Shown piece by piece: positions 8,649 to 17,638 of a stretch of 49,889 bases of DNA. The stretch spans positions 1 to 49,889 of the forward strand of contig CAYPLR010000008.1 of assembly GCA_964411675.1 (NCBI GenBank), in the 5' to 3' direction. Positions within the stretch are counted from its first letter, which is position 1, and every line of letters starts with the position of its first letter. This DNA is from JAAYBG01 sp964411675 (GTDB lineage: Bacteria; Bacillota_I; Bacilli_A; ML615J-28; CAG-698). Both the position numbers and the translations under genes were made by a program. The notes under the pieces were generated by a model, which worked only from the letters and a program-made list of their open reading frames with translations, did no database searches and was not told the origin of the DNA.

Positions 8649-8675
8649 AACTTATTAAGAAAGGAGTTGGGTATC

Positions 8676-9953
8676 ATGTTTATAGATGATGTAAGTTTCT
8701 CTGTTAAGGCAGGAGATGGTGGCAATGGTATTGTAGCTTTTCGCCGTGAGAAATATGTACCCATGGGGGGACCTGCCGGAGGAAATGGGGGTCGAGGTGG
8801 TGATATCATTTTCATTGGTGAAGAAGGATTAACCACATTACTAGATTTTAGATATACAAGAGTCATTAAGGCTAAAAATGGTCAAAATGGAATGAGCAAA
8901 GATTGTTTTGGGAAAGATGCAGAAGATGTATATGTAAAAGTACCAATCGGATCTGTAGTTTATGATTTAGCATCAAAGACCATTATTGCTGATATTGTAA
9001 GGCATAAACAAGAAGTAATTATTGCCAAGGGGGGTAAAGGTGGAAGAGGAAATTCTGCTTTTGCAACACCAAGAACCTCTGCACCAGAAATATGCGAAAA
9101 AGGCCTACCTGGTGAAGAACGACAAATACGAATTGAACTAAAAGTATTAGCAGATGTCGGTTTGGTTGGATTTCCAAGTGTTGGAAAATCAACATTAATT
9201 TCTGTAGTATCAGCTGCAAGACCAAAAATTGCAGATTACCATTTTACTACGATTAACCCCAATTTAGGAGTTGTAAAAGTAAAAGATGGTCGTAGCTTTG
9301 TGATGGCAGACTTACCTGGTTTAATTGAAGGAGCAAGTAGTGGTTTAGGTCTTGGCTTTCAATTCTTAAAGCATATCGAAAGAACAAAAGTAATTGTCCA
9401 TGTAATTGATATGGCAGCTACAGAAGGTAGAAATCCATATGAGGACTATTTAAAGATCAACACGGAATTAGAAACATATGATCCTCGTTTGTTGCTTCGA
9501 CCACAAATTATTGTAGCTAATAAAATGGATCTAGAAGGTGCAGATAAGAATTTAAAAGCTTTTCAAAAAAAGATAAAAAATATTCCTGTTGTAGCAATCA
9601 GCGCTTATACAAAAAATAATTTAGATGAATTATTATATAAAATTGCTGATGTTTTAGACTCTGAAAAGCAAAAAGTTACAGAAGAAATCATTATTGATAA
9701 AGTTGTTGAATATAAATTCCAACCACAAGAAATACCATTTATGATTGAAAAAAGTAATGATGGGGTATATAATATAGTTGGTCCAGAAATCAAAAAATTA
9801 TTTAATATTACTGATTTTAATCGTGAAGAAAACGCAAAATTGTTTGCACGTAAATTAAGAAAACTTGGTGTTGATGAAGAACTAAGGAAATTAGGCGTGA
9901 AGCACGGAGATACAGTCAGAATAATGGGTTATGAATTTGAATTCTTTGACTAA
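8676..9953 (+). CDS. obgE: Obg GTPase (ribosome assembly/stress)
   Basis: 425-residue Obg/CgtA GTPase. The order is the glycine-rich Obg domain (residues about 1-158, with AGDGGNG and GGPAGGNGGRGG), the GTPase domain (P-loop GFPSVGKST at 165-173, DLPGLIEGA, NKMD) and a C-terminal OCT domain of about 70 residues (PFMIEKSNDG onward). It binds the large ribosomal subunit and responds to (p)ppGpp. The start at MFIDDVSF is chosen because AAGGAG lies just upstream; an in-frame upstream ATG at 8637 lies inside the terminator hairpin. Confidence 0.96.
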   Translation: MFIDDVSFSVKAGDGGNGIVAFRREKYVPMGGPAGGNGGRGGDIIFIGEEGLTTLLDFRYTRVIKAKNGQNGMSKDCFGKDAEDVYVKVPIGSVVYDLASKTIIADIVRHKQEVIIAKGGKGGRGNSAFATPRTSAPEICEKGLPGEERQIRIELKVLADVGLVGFPSVGKSTLISVVSAARPKIADYHFTTINPNLGVVKVKDGRSFVMADLPGLIEGASSGLGLGFQFLKHIERTKVIVHVIDMAATEGRNPYEDYLKINTELETYDPRLLLRPQIIVANKMDLEGADKNLKAFQKKIKNIPVVAISAYTKNNLDELLYKIADVLDSEKQKVTEEIIIDKVVEYKFQPQEIPFMIEKSNDGVYNIVGPEIKKLFNITDFNREENAKLFARKLRKLGVDEELRKLGVKHGDTVRIMGYEFEFFD

Positions 9954-10021
9954 ATAATAGATACTATTTTCTTAGAAAAAGTATACTGAAATAAAATAAA
10001 AAAAGGATAGGTTTTATCAAT

Positions 10022-10603
10022 ATGAAAAACACTATGAAAATTGCGTTTGCGGGCATTTTAATCGCATTAATGTTTGTTTTATCTTGGACTGTTTTAGGAA
10101 TGATTCCTCTAGGTGTTGCAAGTGCAACCACTGTATTTATTCCTGTATGCATCGGAATTATCTTTTTTGATGATTTTAAATATGCAGTCATCTTTGGTTT
10201 ATTCTTTGGGATTGTCTCATTGGTTCGATCGTTTGTTCCTCAAGGATTTTTAGATCCTTATTTTCAAAATCCAATTGTTTCTGTTTTACCAAGATTATTG
10301 GTTGGAATTGTTGGTTATTTGATTTTTAAAGGCTTAACAAAATTAATTAAAAATAGAGTGATCGTTTCTTCCATAACAGGAGGAGCAGTTGCTCTTATCA
10401 ATACGATATTTACGATTGGAATTTTAATTTTGGTTTACTTTCATGATGTAAATCAAGTATTTGCTGACAATGGATTTAGTATCTTAACAGCATTAAAAAC
10501 AATTTCTTTGTTAAATATGCTACCTGAAATAGCTGTAGGAGCAATTTTGACACCTATTATTATTAAAGTATTAGATAAAATAAGTAACAAAAATTCGAAT
10601 TAA
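10022..10603 (+). CDS. ECF transporter S component, substrate unknown
   Basis: 193-residue protein with about six hydrophobic helices and the start pattern of energy-coupling-factor S components (IAFAGILIALMFVLSW, with an Ala-rich first helix). Such proteins bind a vitamin or cofactor and use a shared ATPase/T module encoded elsewhere. The sequence does not let me choose among folate, pantothenate, pyridoxine or other substrates, and no riboswitch is seen in the 68-nt gap after obg. A purine-rich AAAAAAGGA lies about 12 nt before ATG 10022; ATG 10034 is an alternative. Confidence 0.7.
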   Translation: MKNTMKIAFAGILIALMFVLSWTVLGMIPLGVASATTVFIPVCIGIIFFDDFKYAVIFGLFFGIVSLVRSFVPQGFLDPYFQNPIVSVLPRLLVGIVGYLIFKGLTKLIKNRVIVSSITGGAVALINTIFTIGILILVYFHDVNQVFADNGFSILTALKTISLLNMLPEIAVGAILTPIIIKVLDKISNKNSN

Positions 10604-10633
10604 AGCTTCAGTTATAAAAAATATTAAAAATAC

Positions 10634-10665
10634 AAGTTTATAGAATAATCTATAAACTTTTTTTA
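10634..10665 (+). terminator. Terminator after the ECF S-component gene
   Basis: Perfect 11-bp stem (10634-10644 with 10649-10659), ATAA loop, then a run of T. Confidence 0.88.
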
Positions 10666-10693
10666 TTTTAGGTGAAAAACATAAGGTATTTTC

Positions 10694-10721
10694 TTGACAA
10701 ATGTTAAAAATATGATATCAT
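10694..10721 (+). promoter_or_regulatory. Promoter of the nucleoside-salvage operon
   Basis: TTGACA (10694-10699), 16-bp spacer, TATCAT (10716-10721) with TG one base upstream (extended -10). It directly abuts the operator at 10723. Confidence 0.8.
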
Positions 10722-10722
10722 T

Positions 10723-10748
10723 AATTTGGTAAAACGATTTACCAAATT
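10723..10748. promoter_or_regulatory. LacI-family operator over the transcription start
   Basis: 26-bp inverted repeat with perfect 11-bp arms (AATTTGGTAAA and TTTACCAAATT) around ACGA with a central CG, the classic LacI/GalR operator form. It begins one base after the -10 box and covers the expected transcription start, so a bound repressor would block initiation. The last gene of the operon (19962) encodes a LacI-family protein and is the obvious ligand-responsive repressor. Confidence 0.8.
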
Positions 10749-10776
10749 ATAGAAATGATATCGTGGAGGAATAAAA

Positions 10777-12225
10777 ATGACGAAAACACATAATAAGTGG
10801 CGGATATTTGCTATATTTTTACTTATTTTATTAACTTTAGAGACAGCTCTAATAATAATACTACCTAAACTTAAGGAAGAAGAAACAAATATTCAACTAA
10901 CACCTGCTACGATTCGGGGAAAAGTACTCACAGATCTTGGTGAAATGTTGCTTGCAAATATCATTGTAGAGGATAGTACAGGTGCTACTTCATTGTACAC
11001 GACGAATTTTTTATCAGGGTATGAAATTGAACTTGCTGAAGGGGAATATACCCTTCATTATACAAGAGGAATGCAATACTCGACAGTGACAAAAACAATC
11101 AAAGTAGAGAATTTTAAAAACTACTATTTAGAAGATATAAGATTGATAGAATTATATAATTCAGAAAGTAAGAATTATTATGCTGGGGATCTTCATCAGC
11201 ACACATTATTTTCTGATGGAACACATAGTGTTGAACAATTAATTAGAGCTGATATCGCTGCTGGTTTATCGTGGGCTTTATTATCAGATCATAATGACAA
11301 TACAGGAATTTCCGAATGGATGCAAGCAAATCGCGTTCCTTATGATATAGTTGATGGAGAGTATGTTTATTTCACACCTTTACCGGGAGTGGAAATTACA
11401 ACAGGATATGGACATTTTCAGTCAATTGGAAATAGTGCTGTTGTTGAGCAATGGGATATTGATTTAGATTTAGGTGAAAACCCATATGATGAAGTGGCAA
11501 TCATTGTTCAAGAAATAGCAAGAAATGGAGGAATCCCTCAGTTAAATCATCCGTATTCAACAGGTGGTATGGGATTCAATAACTATAATGGTTTATGGGA
11601 CTTGATTGATTATTTTGAAACAATTGAAATATGGAATGGATATTTCGAGCCTTGTGGCTATATCCCTCCAGAAGGAGTATTGAACCAAAATAGAAAATCA
11701 ATGTTGAAATGGTTTGAATTATTAAATGAAGGACATAAACTATTTGCAACTGGAGGAACTGATTTACATAGTTATAATGGTTCTTATAATCCAGCACTAT
11801 ATTTAGGTGAATCTAAAGCTTACGAGAAATTACTGAAAAAGACAGGGCAATATGCTGGAATGCCAACAACATTTGTATATTCTCCAGTAGAACTTAATAC
11901 AGAAAGAATTCTTGAAGCAGTAAGAAATGGAAATACATTCATATCTAATGGACCATTAGTATTTGCTGATATAAAAGGAAAAACCTATGGTAATACAGTA
12001 TCTAAAGATGAAACATCCTTGAATATTGAGTTATTTTGCCGGGATGGACTAGAAACATTAAATATTTATAAAAACGGAACTCAAATAAAGACATTTGACT
12101 TAAGTGAAAATTCATATCAAAATGTCATTGAATTAAATGAAATGACTAATGGAGATTGGATTGTGATTGAAGTATATGGTACTGGTGTTTATTATGCCAT
12201 TACTAATCCTATTTTCTTTGCATAA
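10777..12225 (+). CDS. Membrane-anchored PHP-domain (CehA/McbA-type) metallohydrolase
   Basis: 482 residues: one N-terminal signal-anchor helix (about residues 9-30), a small beta domain (about 40-125), then a PHP catalytic domain. Metal-ligand motifs are visible in order: DLHQH at 138-142, SDHND at 170-174, NHPY at 257-260 and GTDLH at 327-331. PHP enzymes are usually phosphoesterases; CehA/McbA relatives include broad hydrolases. The anchor puts it outside the membrane, where it could strip phosphate from nucleotides or related esters before uptake by the transporter encoded downstream (inference). GTGGAGGA precedes the ATG. First gene of the LacI-controlled operon. Confidence 0.8.
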   Translation: MTKTHNKWRIFAIFLLILLTLETALIIILPKLKEEETNIQLTPATIRGKVLTDLGEMLLANIIVEDSTGATSLYTTNFLSGYEIELAEGEYTLHYTRGMQYSTVTKTIKVENFKNYYLEDIRLIELYNSESKNYYAGDLHQHTLFSDGTHSVEQLIRADIAAGLSWALLSDHNDNTGISEWMQANRVPYDIVDGEYVYFTPLPGVEITTGYGHFQSIGNSAVVEQWDIDLDLGENPYDEVAIIVQEIARNGGIPQLNHPYSTGGMGFNNYNGLWDLIDYFETIEIWNGYFEPCGYIPPEGVLNQNRKSMLKWFELLNEGHKLFATGGTDLHSYNGSYNPALYLGESKAYEKLLKKTGQYAGMPTTFVYSPVELNTERILEAVRNGNTFISNGPLVFADIKGKTYGNTVSKDETSLNIELFCRDGLETLNIYKNGTQIKTFDLSENSYQNVIELNEMTNGDWIVIEVYGTGVYYAITNPIFFA

Positions 12226-12273
12226 TTGATACGAAAGTATACAAAAATAGAAAATTAAGAAAGGAGAAAGAAC

Positions 12274-12753
12274 ATGAAGAAAATGGTTTTAAAGATGGGT
12301 GCTTTATTTTTAACAGCTGTTTTAGTGTTAACGATGTTAGTTGCTTGTACTGGTAAAAAAGTTGGTGACGATACTGCAACTGCTAATGATGATTATTACA
12401 GTGAAGATTACGGTAACTACACAATTACAGTTAAGTTAATCATAAGTAATCCAGATCCTACAAAAGATCCATTATTTAGCGGTACTGTTACTTTAAAAAC
12501 AATTAAACACATGGCTTATGAAGCAGTTGAAGCTGCTTGTGCAGCAAAGAGTATTGAAATTGTTGGCTTAAATGGCTACTCAAGTTTCATAACAAGCATT
12601 GCTGGTGTTGGTTATGTGGATAATGGCAACGGAACTTATTCATCTTGGAGTCCTACTATTAATGGTGAATTTTCTGCTGGCGTTGGTGCACAACAATTAA
12701 GAGATGGCGATTTATTCGAAGTTACTTACGTAACAAAAGAAATTACTTGGTAA
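12274..12753 (+). CDS. DUF4430-type surface lipoprotein
   Basis: 159-residue lipoprotein. Signal peptide with lipobox LVAC, C25 being the lipidated residue, then an acidic linker and a domain of about 110 residues. The pattern of SIAGVGYVDNGNG, SSWSPTINGEFSAGVGA and LRDGDLFEVTYV matches DUF4430, the transcobalamin-like C-terminal fold found in extracellular binding proteins. In this operon it may be an accessory ligand-binding or scaffold protein on the outer face; its ligand is unknown. AAAGGAG precedes the start. Confidence 0.75.
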   Translation: MKKMVLKMGALFLTAVLVLTMLVACTGKKVGDDTATANDDYYSEDYGNYTITVKLIISNPDPTKDPLFSGTVTLKTIKHMAYEAVEAACAAKSIEIVGLNGYSSFITSIAGVGYVDNGNGTYSSWSPTINGEFSAGVGAQQLRDGDLFEVTYVTKEITW

Positions 12754-12785
12754 CAAATTATTTTAGGAAAATGATTCTGGTATGT

Positions 12786-12810
12786 AGCGGAAGACAGTAA
12801 GTCTTCCGCT
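12786..12810 (+). other. Intercistronic stem-loop without T-run
   Basis: Perfect 10-bp stem (AGCGGAAGAC with GTCTTCCGCT) with a 5-nt AGTAA loop between the two lipoprotein genes. No T-run follows, so it is not a terminator; it may protect the upstream mRNA end or mark a processing site, allowing different amounts of the two lipoproteins. Confidence 0.6.
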
Positions 12811-12837
12811 AGATATCTCAAAATTATGAGGTAAAAA

Positions 12838-14031
12838 ATGAAAAAAACAATCATAAAAATATTAACAATAGTTCTATTTATTTTTATTACTATTTCAACT
12901 TTGGGTTGTGGTGATGAAAAAGAAATTATAAATGATGGAAGTACTGATGGAATAACAAAAGTATGCTTAATTATCAATGGTAATTTGGGCGATAAATCTT
13001 TTTTTGACTCAGCTAATGAAGGCATTAAAATGATTAATTCTAGTAATCCTGAAATCATAACAACAGTAAAAGAAATTGGTCAAAATACGAGTAACTGGGA
13101 ATCTTCTTTAAGAGAAGTATGTGAATCAGGTGAAAAGTATGATTTAATTATTGTTGGAACTGATCAAATGCGAGAAAAACTACAAAGAATTGCTCCTTTA
13201 TATCCAGAAAAGAAATTTATTATATTTGACTCTGATATTAATAAAGAAGCAAAAGGAAAAACATTTAATAATGTTTACTCTATTCAATTTATGCAAAATG
13301 AAGGATCTTTCTTGGCAGGTGTTCTTGCTGCTTCTTGGTTGCAGCAATTACAATCATCTGAGAGCGTTAAGAAAGCTGGTTTTGTTGGTGGTTTAAAATC
13401 TGACATTATCAAGGATTTTGCTATTGGTTATTATCAAGGAATTCAATATATCAATTCCATGAGTGGATATAGTAAAACTGAAACATATAGTTCTTATGTA
13501 GGTGGATTTACTGATAGTACTACAGGAAAAGCTCAAGCACTAAGCCAATACAATAATGGAGCAGAGATTATTTTCCAAGCTGCATCCCAATCAGGTTTGG
13601 GTTGCATTGATGCTGCCAGTGAATTATTTAAAACAAAAGCAATTGAAAAGTACATCATTGGTGTCGATAGTGACCAATATCATTATTTTTCAACTGGTGA
13701 TACAGCAGATTTAGATAAAGCCCGTCGTATTGTAACGAGCGTTTTAAAAAGAGTAGATTTATCATTATTTGATGCGATTTTAGAATTTCATGCCAATACA
13801 CTCGAATTTGGAAAAGTTGTTGAAATGGGACTTAATACAGTTATTGAGGGGCAATCTGTAATTGGATTAGCAAAAAATGATTACTATAAGCAAATTATTC
13901 CTCAAGAAATTCGTGATTTGATTGAAGAAATTGAGTTAAAAATAATTAACGGAGAAATTACTGTTGACTCAACTTATGATTTAACATTAGCAGAATTCAA
14001 TGTTATCGAAGATGATGTTAAAGTAAAATAA
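12838..14031 (+). CDS. BMP-family nucleoside-binding lipoprotein
   Basis: 397-residue solute-binding lipoprotein of the BMP/Med/PnrA family. Lipobox STLGC with C24. Family features include ingrown NLGDKSFFDSANEGI, the IIVGTDQM region, GSFLAGVLAA, the GFVGGLKSDIIKDFAIGY segment and IGVDSDQYHY. Characterised members (for example PnrA) bind purine nucleosides. It is followed 8 bases later by a matching ATPase and two permeases, so it is the receptor of a nucleoside-type ABC importer. It sits after a stem-loop and a GAGGT ribosome binding site. Confidence 0.88.
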   Translation: MKKTIIKILTIVLFIFITISTLGCGDEKEIINDGSTDGITKVCLIINGNLGDKSFFDSANEGIKMINSSNPEIITTVKEIGQNTSNWESSLREVCESGEKYDLIIVGTDQMREKLQRIAPLYPEKKFIIFDSDINKEAKGKTFNNVYSIQFMQNEGSFLAGVLAASWLQQLQSSESVKKAGFVGGLKSDIIKDFAIGYYQGIQYINSMSGYSKTETYSSYVGGFTDSTTGKAQALSQYNNGAEIIFQAASQSGLGCIDAASELFKTKAIEKYIIGVDSDQYHYFSTGDTADLDKARRIVTSVLKRVDLSLFDAILEFHANTLEFGKVVEMGLNTVIEGQSVIGLAKNDYYKQIIPQEIRDLIEEIELKIINGEITVDSTYDLTLAEFNVIEDDVKVK

Positions 14032-14038
14032 AAAACCT

Positions 14039-15571
14039 ATGAAAAAACCGATAATTAAAATGACAAACATTTTCAAAATATATGATAATGGCATTGTTGC
14101 CAACAACAATGCTTTTATCGAAATTTTTACTGGTGAAATTCATGCCCTTGCTGGTGAAAATGGAGCTGGTAAAAGTACTCTTATGAAGATACTATATGGT
14201 TTAGAGAAACCCACCAGTGGTCAAATTTATCTCAATGACCAAGAAGTAAAAATCACCTCTCCATTAGTAGCGAATAGTTTTGGAATTGGTATGGTTCATC
14301 AACATTTTATGCTTGTGAATGAATTAACAGTTGCTGAAAATGTTTTTTTAGGACAAGAAATCACAAAGAATTTCATGATTGATCGTAAAAAGACAATAGA
14401 AACTGTTACAAAATTAGCAGAAAAATTCGGTATGAATATCAATCCAGAAGAAAAAGTTGGAAATTTGTCAATCGTTCAAAAGCAAAAGGTAGAAATTTTA
14501 AAAGCATTGGCAAGGAATGCAAAAATAATAATTCTTGATGAGCCAACTGCTGTGTTAACCCCGCAAGAAACACAGGAGTTTTTTACTCAACTAGAATTAC
14601 TAAAGAAACAGGAATATACAATTATCATTATTACTCATAAATTAAAGGAAATAAAACAAATTTGCGATCGGATTACCATTATGAAAAATGGTAGATTTAT
14701 TGGTATGTATGATGTTGACGCAATATCAGAAGCAGAAATATCAAAGTTAATGGTAGGTAGAGATGTTGTTCAAGAAGTAAATAAATCAAATAGAAAAACA
14801 GGAGATATCGTTCTTTCTGTTGATCATTTATCAAAGATTATATACGGTGGTAAAAAGGTGTTAAATGATGTTTCTTTCACATGTAGACAAGGGGAAATTG
14901 TTTGTTTATGTGGCGTTGAAGGAAATGGTCAAAGAGAATTAGTCGATATTATTACGGGATTTGATCAAGACTATTCAGGTCAAGTCTTGATTAATCAACA
15001 AAACATTAGTAAAAAAAGTATCAAGCAAATTAGGGATATGGGAGAATCTCATATTCCAGAAGATAGAACTCTTTATGGTGTTGATTTAGCATCTTCAATT
15101 GCAGATAATTTAATTTCTATTGCATTAACAGATGTAAGTAAAGGAATTTTCATCAGTAAAAAAAGAGTAGAAGAAGTGTCTGAAGAAGGAATTAAAAACT
15201 ATCAAATTAAGTGCGAAAATGCAACCCAAAAAGTGGACATGTTATCTGGTGGAAACATGCAAAAAGTAGTTGTCGCTCGTGAAACTAAGAAGACTCCTAG
15301 TCTTTTAGTAGCTAATCAACCGACTAGAGGTGTTGATATTGGAGCCATTGAATTTATTCATAAAAAAATTGTGGATTTATGTTGTGATCAAACAGCCATA
15401 TTACTAGTTAGTTCTGATTTATCAGAAGTGTTTCGTTTAGCAGATAAAATTATTGTATTCTATGCTGGTAAGATAGTAGCAGAAATAACCAATATAAGTG
15501 AGATTACAGAAGAAGAACTAGGTTTATACATGCTTGGATTAAAGTGTATGGACGAGGTGCAACATGATTAA
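14039..15571 (+). CDS. Nucleoside-type ABC transporter ATPase (tandem NBDs)
   Basis: 510-residue protein with two nucleotide-binding domains, RbsA/NupO type. NBD1 has P-loop GENGAGKST at 39-47 and Walker B LDEPTA, but its signature reads LSIVQKQ. NBD2 has the canonical signature LSGGNMQK but a degenerate P-loop GVEGNGQREL lacking the Lys-Ser/Thr. This asymmetry is usual in the nucleoside subfamily. There is no strong ribosome binding site (only A-rich sequence) after the BMP gene stop, so coupling is likely. It overlaps the next permease by 8 bases. Confidence 0.92.
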   Translation: MKKPIIKMTNIFKIYDNGIVANNNAFIEIFTGEIHALAGENGAGKSTLMKILYGLEKPTSGQIYLNDQEVKITSPLVANSFGIGMVHQHFMLVNELTVAENVFLGQEITKNFMIDRKKTIETVTKLAEKFGMNINPEEKVGNLSIVQKQKVEILKALARNAKIIILDEPTAVLTPQETQEFFTQLELLKKQEYTIIIITHKLKEIKQICDRITIMKNGRFIGMYDVDAISEAEISKLMVGRDVVQEVNKSNRKTGDIVLSVDHLSKIIYGGKKVLNDVSFTCRQGEIVCLCGVEGNGQRELVDIITGFDQDYSGQVLINQQNISKKSIKQIRDMGESHIPEDRTLYGVDLASSIADNLISIALTDVSKGIFISKKRVEEVSEEGIKNYQIKCENATQKVDMLSGGNMQKVVVARETKKTPSLLVANQPTRGVDIGAIEFIHKKIVDLCCDQTAILLVSSDLSEVFRLADKIIVFYAGKIVAEITNISEITEEELGLYMLGLKCMDEVQHD

Positions 15572-16709
15572 AATAAAAAATGTAGTAAAAGAAGCGATAA
15601 GAAAAGTTGTAATCTCTCTGAAAAATCCTAGTTATAGCCAAAAAACGAAATATTTTAATTTTTTGCGGACACTAATAGCGATTATAATCGCATTAGTTAT
15701 CACATTTGTGATTTTATTATTTGTTTCTAAAGAACCATTTTCAGCAATTAGAACGTTATTATTTTCTCCTTTTAAAAGTAAATTTTGGATAGGAGAAATT
15801 CTAAGAGCATCTGTTCCTTTAATTTTTGCAGGTGTTGCTGCTTCTATCATGTTGAAGTGTGGACAGTTTAATATGATTAGCGAAGGTAGTTTTTATCTTG
15901 GTGGTTTAGTTGCAGCACTAGTAGCAATTTATTTACCAGTGAGTTCTTTTCTAGCAATTGTAATTGCCTGTTTAGCCGCAATTATAGTAACAATTATCTT
16001 TGGCTTTATACCTGCCATGTTAAAAGCAAAACTCAATGTAAATGAATTTGTCGTAAGTTTAATGTTGAATTTTGTTATGTTATGGGTAGGAATGTTTTTC
16101 CTTCAAAATTATTTTCGTGATGAAGCATCTGGAGACATTGCTACTCAGTTGATTCCGGATGAAAATAGATTAGGTATACTTTTAAATGGAACATATTTAT
16201 CAACGGGTATCCTCATCGCTCTTATTATTGTCATAGCATCTACTATATTTTTATATAAAACAAAATATGGTTATACCATAAGAATTACTGGAAACAATAA
16301 AAACTTTGCTAAGTTTTCAGGATTATCTGCTATATCAGCGATTATTTACTCACAGGTAATTGGTAGTGCTATTGCTGGTTTAGGTGGTGCCGTAGAAATT
16401 TTAGGAGGAATTGATGGCCGTTTTAGTTGGAAAGCCCTTCCTGGATATGGATTTGATGGGTTTATTGTTGCAATTCTAGCTAGTAACAATCCATTATTAG
16501 CTCCAGTAGCAGCACTTTTTTTGGCGTATTTACGTACAGGTGCAACATTAATGTCCTTACAAACGGACGTTGCAAGTGAATTAATCCAAATAATCCAAGC
16601 TATTATTATCATTATTGTTGCTGGTCAGGCTTTTATGGCACGCTACAAAAATAAAATCTTTAAGAATGCAAAAGAAGTAGTCTTAAAGAGTAGTAGTGAG
16701 GTGCAATAA
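15564..16709 (+). CDS. Nucleoside-type ABC transporter permease (NupP-like)
   Basis: 381-residue membrane subunit of the BPD_transp_2 family, with an N-terminal helix, a long core (KCGQFNMISEGSFYLGG, KAKLNVNEFVVSLMLNF) and the GLGGAVEILGG loop that faces the ATPase. In Bacillus the equivalent NupNOPQ system takes up guanosine. The start overlaps the ATPase gene and is preceded by GAGGTG. Confidence 0.9.
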   Translation: MIKIKNVVKEAIRKVVISLKNPSYSQKTKYFNFLRTLIAIIIALVITFVILLFVSKEPFSAIRTLLFSPFKSKFWIGEILRASVPLIFAGVAASIMLKCGQFNMISEGSFYLGGLVAALVAIYLPVSSFLAIVIACLAAIIVTIIFGFIPAMLKAKLNVNEFVVSLMLNFVMLWVGMFFLQNYFRDEASGDIATQLIPDENRLGILLNGTYLSTGILIALIIVIASTIFLYKTKYGYTIRITGNNKNFAKFSGLSAISAIIYSQVIGSAIAGLGGAVEILGGIDGRFSWKALPGYGFDGFIVAILASNNPLLAPVAALFLAYLRTGATLMSLQTDVASELIQIIQAIIIIIVAGQAFMARYKNKIFKNAKEVVLKSSSEVQ

Positions 16710-17638
16710 TGAAGATATTTGAAATGCTATTTAGTGAAGAATTTTTATTTACCTCAATTCAACTAACAATTCCTATTTTATTTGCAGCTTTGGCTGCTTT
16801 GATTTCCAATAAAGCAGGAATTTTAAATATCAATATTGAAGGAAGTATGTCAGTATCAGCATTAATAGGAGCTTTAATTAGTTTCTTCACACAAAGTTAC
16901 ATTTGGGGTATCTTGAGCGGAATTGCAACAGGAATTTTAATGGGAATTTTATTATCAATTTGTGCACATAAATTAAAAACAAGTTCTGTTCTTACTGGAG
17001 TTGCTCTTAATATTTTTGCAACTGGATTTGTTGTTTTCCTTATGTATTCCATACTAGGAACAAAAGGAGACACAACCAGTGCTCCTAGTTATATAATCCC
17101 TTATATTAATGTTCCTTATTTGAAAGATATTCCTATTATTGGTGTTTTATTCGAACAAAACTTATTATTCTATATCGCTATCCTTAGTGTTGTCTCTATT
17201 TCAACATTTTTAAATAAAACAAAAATGGGATTATTAATTAAAGCCGTTGGTTACAATCCTACAGCTGCTAAATCGGTAGGAATTTCTGTTGAAAAGACTC
17301 AATTAGTTGCATTGATTATCGCAGGTGTTTTTGCTGGTTTAGGTGGAGTATTCTTATCCATGTCCTATTTGTCTACTTATAATAGTGGTATGGTAGCAGG
17401 CCGAGGTTTTATTGGTCTAGCTGCAGAAGCAATGGGAGCTGGGCAGCCATTATTAACTATGATATTTGCATTTATTTTTGGTATCGTATCTGCGTTTGCG
17501 ATCAATGCTCAAACAGCATTGGATATTCCTTATGAATTACTCAATACATTACCATACTTGATGACGATACTTGCATTAGTACTATATTCGATTCAAAAAT
17601 TAAAAAAACAAAAAAATAGTAGTAGGAGGGGAAAATGA
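16709..17638 (+). CDS. Nucleoside-type ABC transporter permease (NupQ-like)
   Basis: 309-residue second membrane subunit of the importer. It shows the paired family features NKAGILNINIEGSM and GLGGVFLSMSYLSTYNSGMVAGRGFIGLAA in pieces across the helices. TAATG overlap with the upstream permease, GAGGTG ribosome binding site, and ATGA overlap with the downstream hydrolase show tight translational coupling. Confidence 0.9.
   Translation: MKIFEMLFSEEFLFTSIQLTIPILFAALAALISNKAGILNINIEGSMSVSALIGALISFFTQSYIWGILSGIATGILMGILLSICAHKLKTSSVLTGVALNIFATGFVVFLMYSILGTKGDTTSAPSYIIPYINVPYLKDIPIIGVLFEQNLLFYIAILSVVSISTFLNKTKMGLLIKAVGYNPTAAKSVGISVEKTQLVALIIAGVFAGLGGVFLSMSYLSTYNSGMVAGRGFIGLAAEAMGAGQPLLTMIFAFIFGIVSAFAINAQTALDIPYELLNTLPYLMTILALVLYSIQKLKKQKNSSRRGK

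Noticed and set aside
8637..8675. 13-residue N-terminal extension of Obg
   Set aside because: It would start inside the terminator hairpin; AAGGAG and family alignment support MFIDDVSF.
9961..9984. Hairpin after obg
   Set aside because: Short AT-only stem with a bulge and no T-run; not convincing as a terminator or riboswitch.
14039..15571. Degenerate second P-loop as damage to the ABC ATPase
   Set aside because: The GVEGNGQREL form is the normal state in the RbsA/nucleoside ATPase subfamily.
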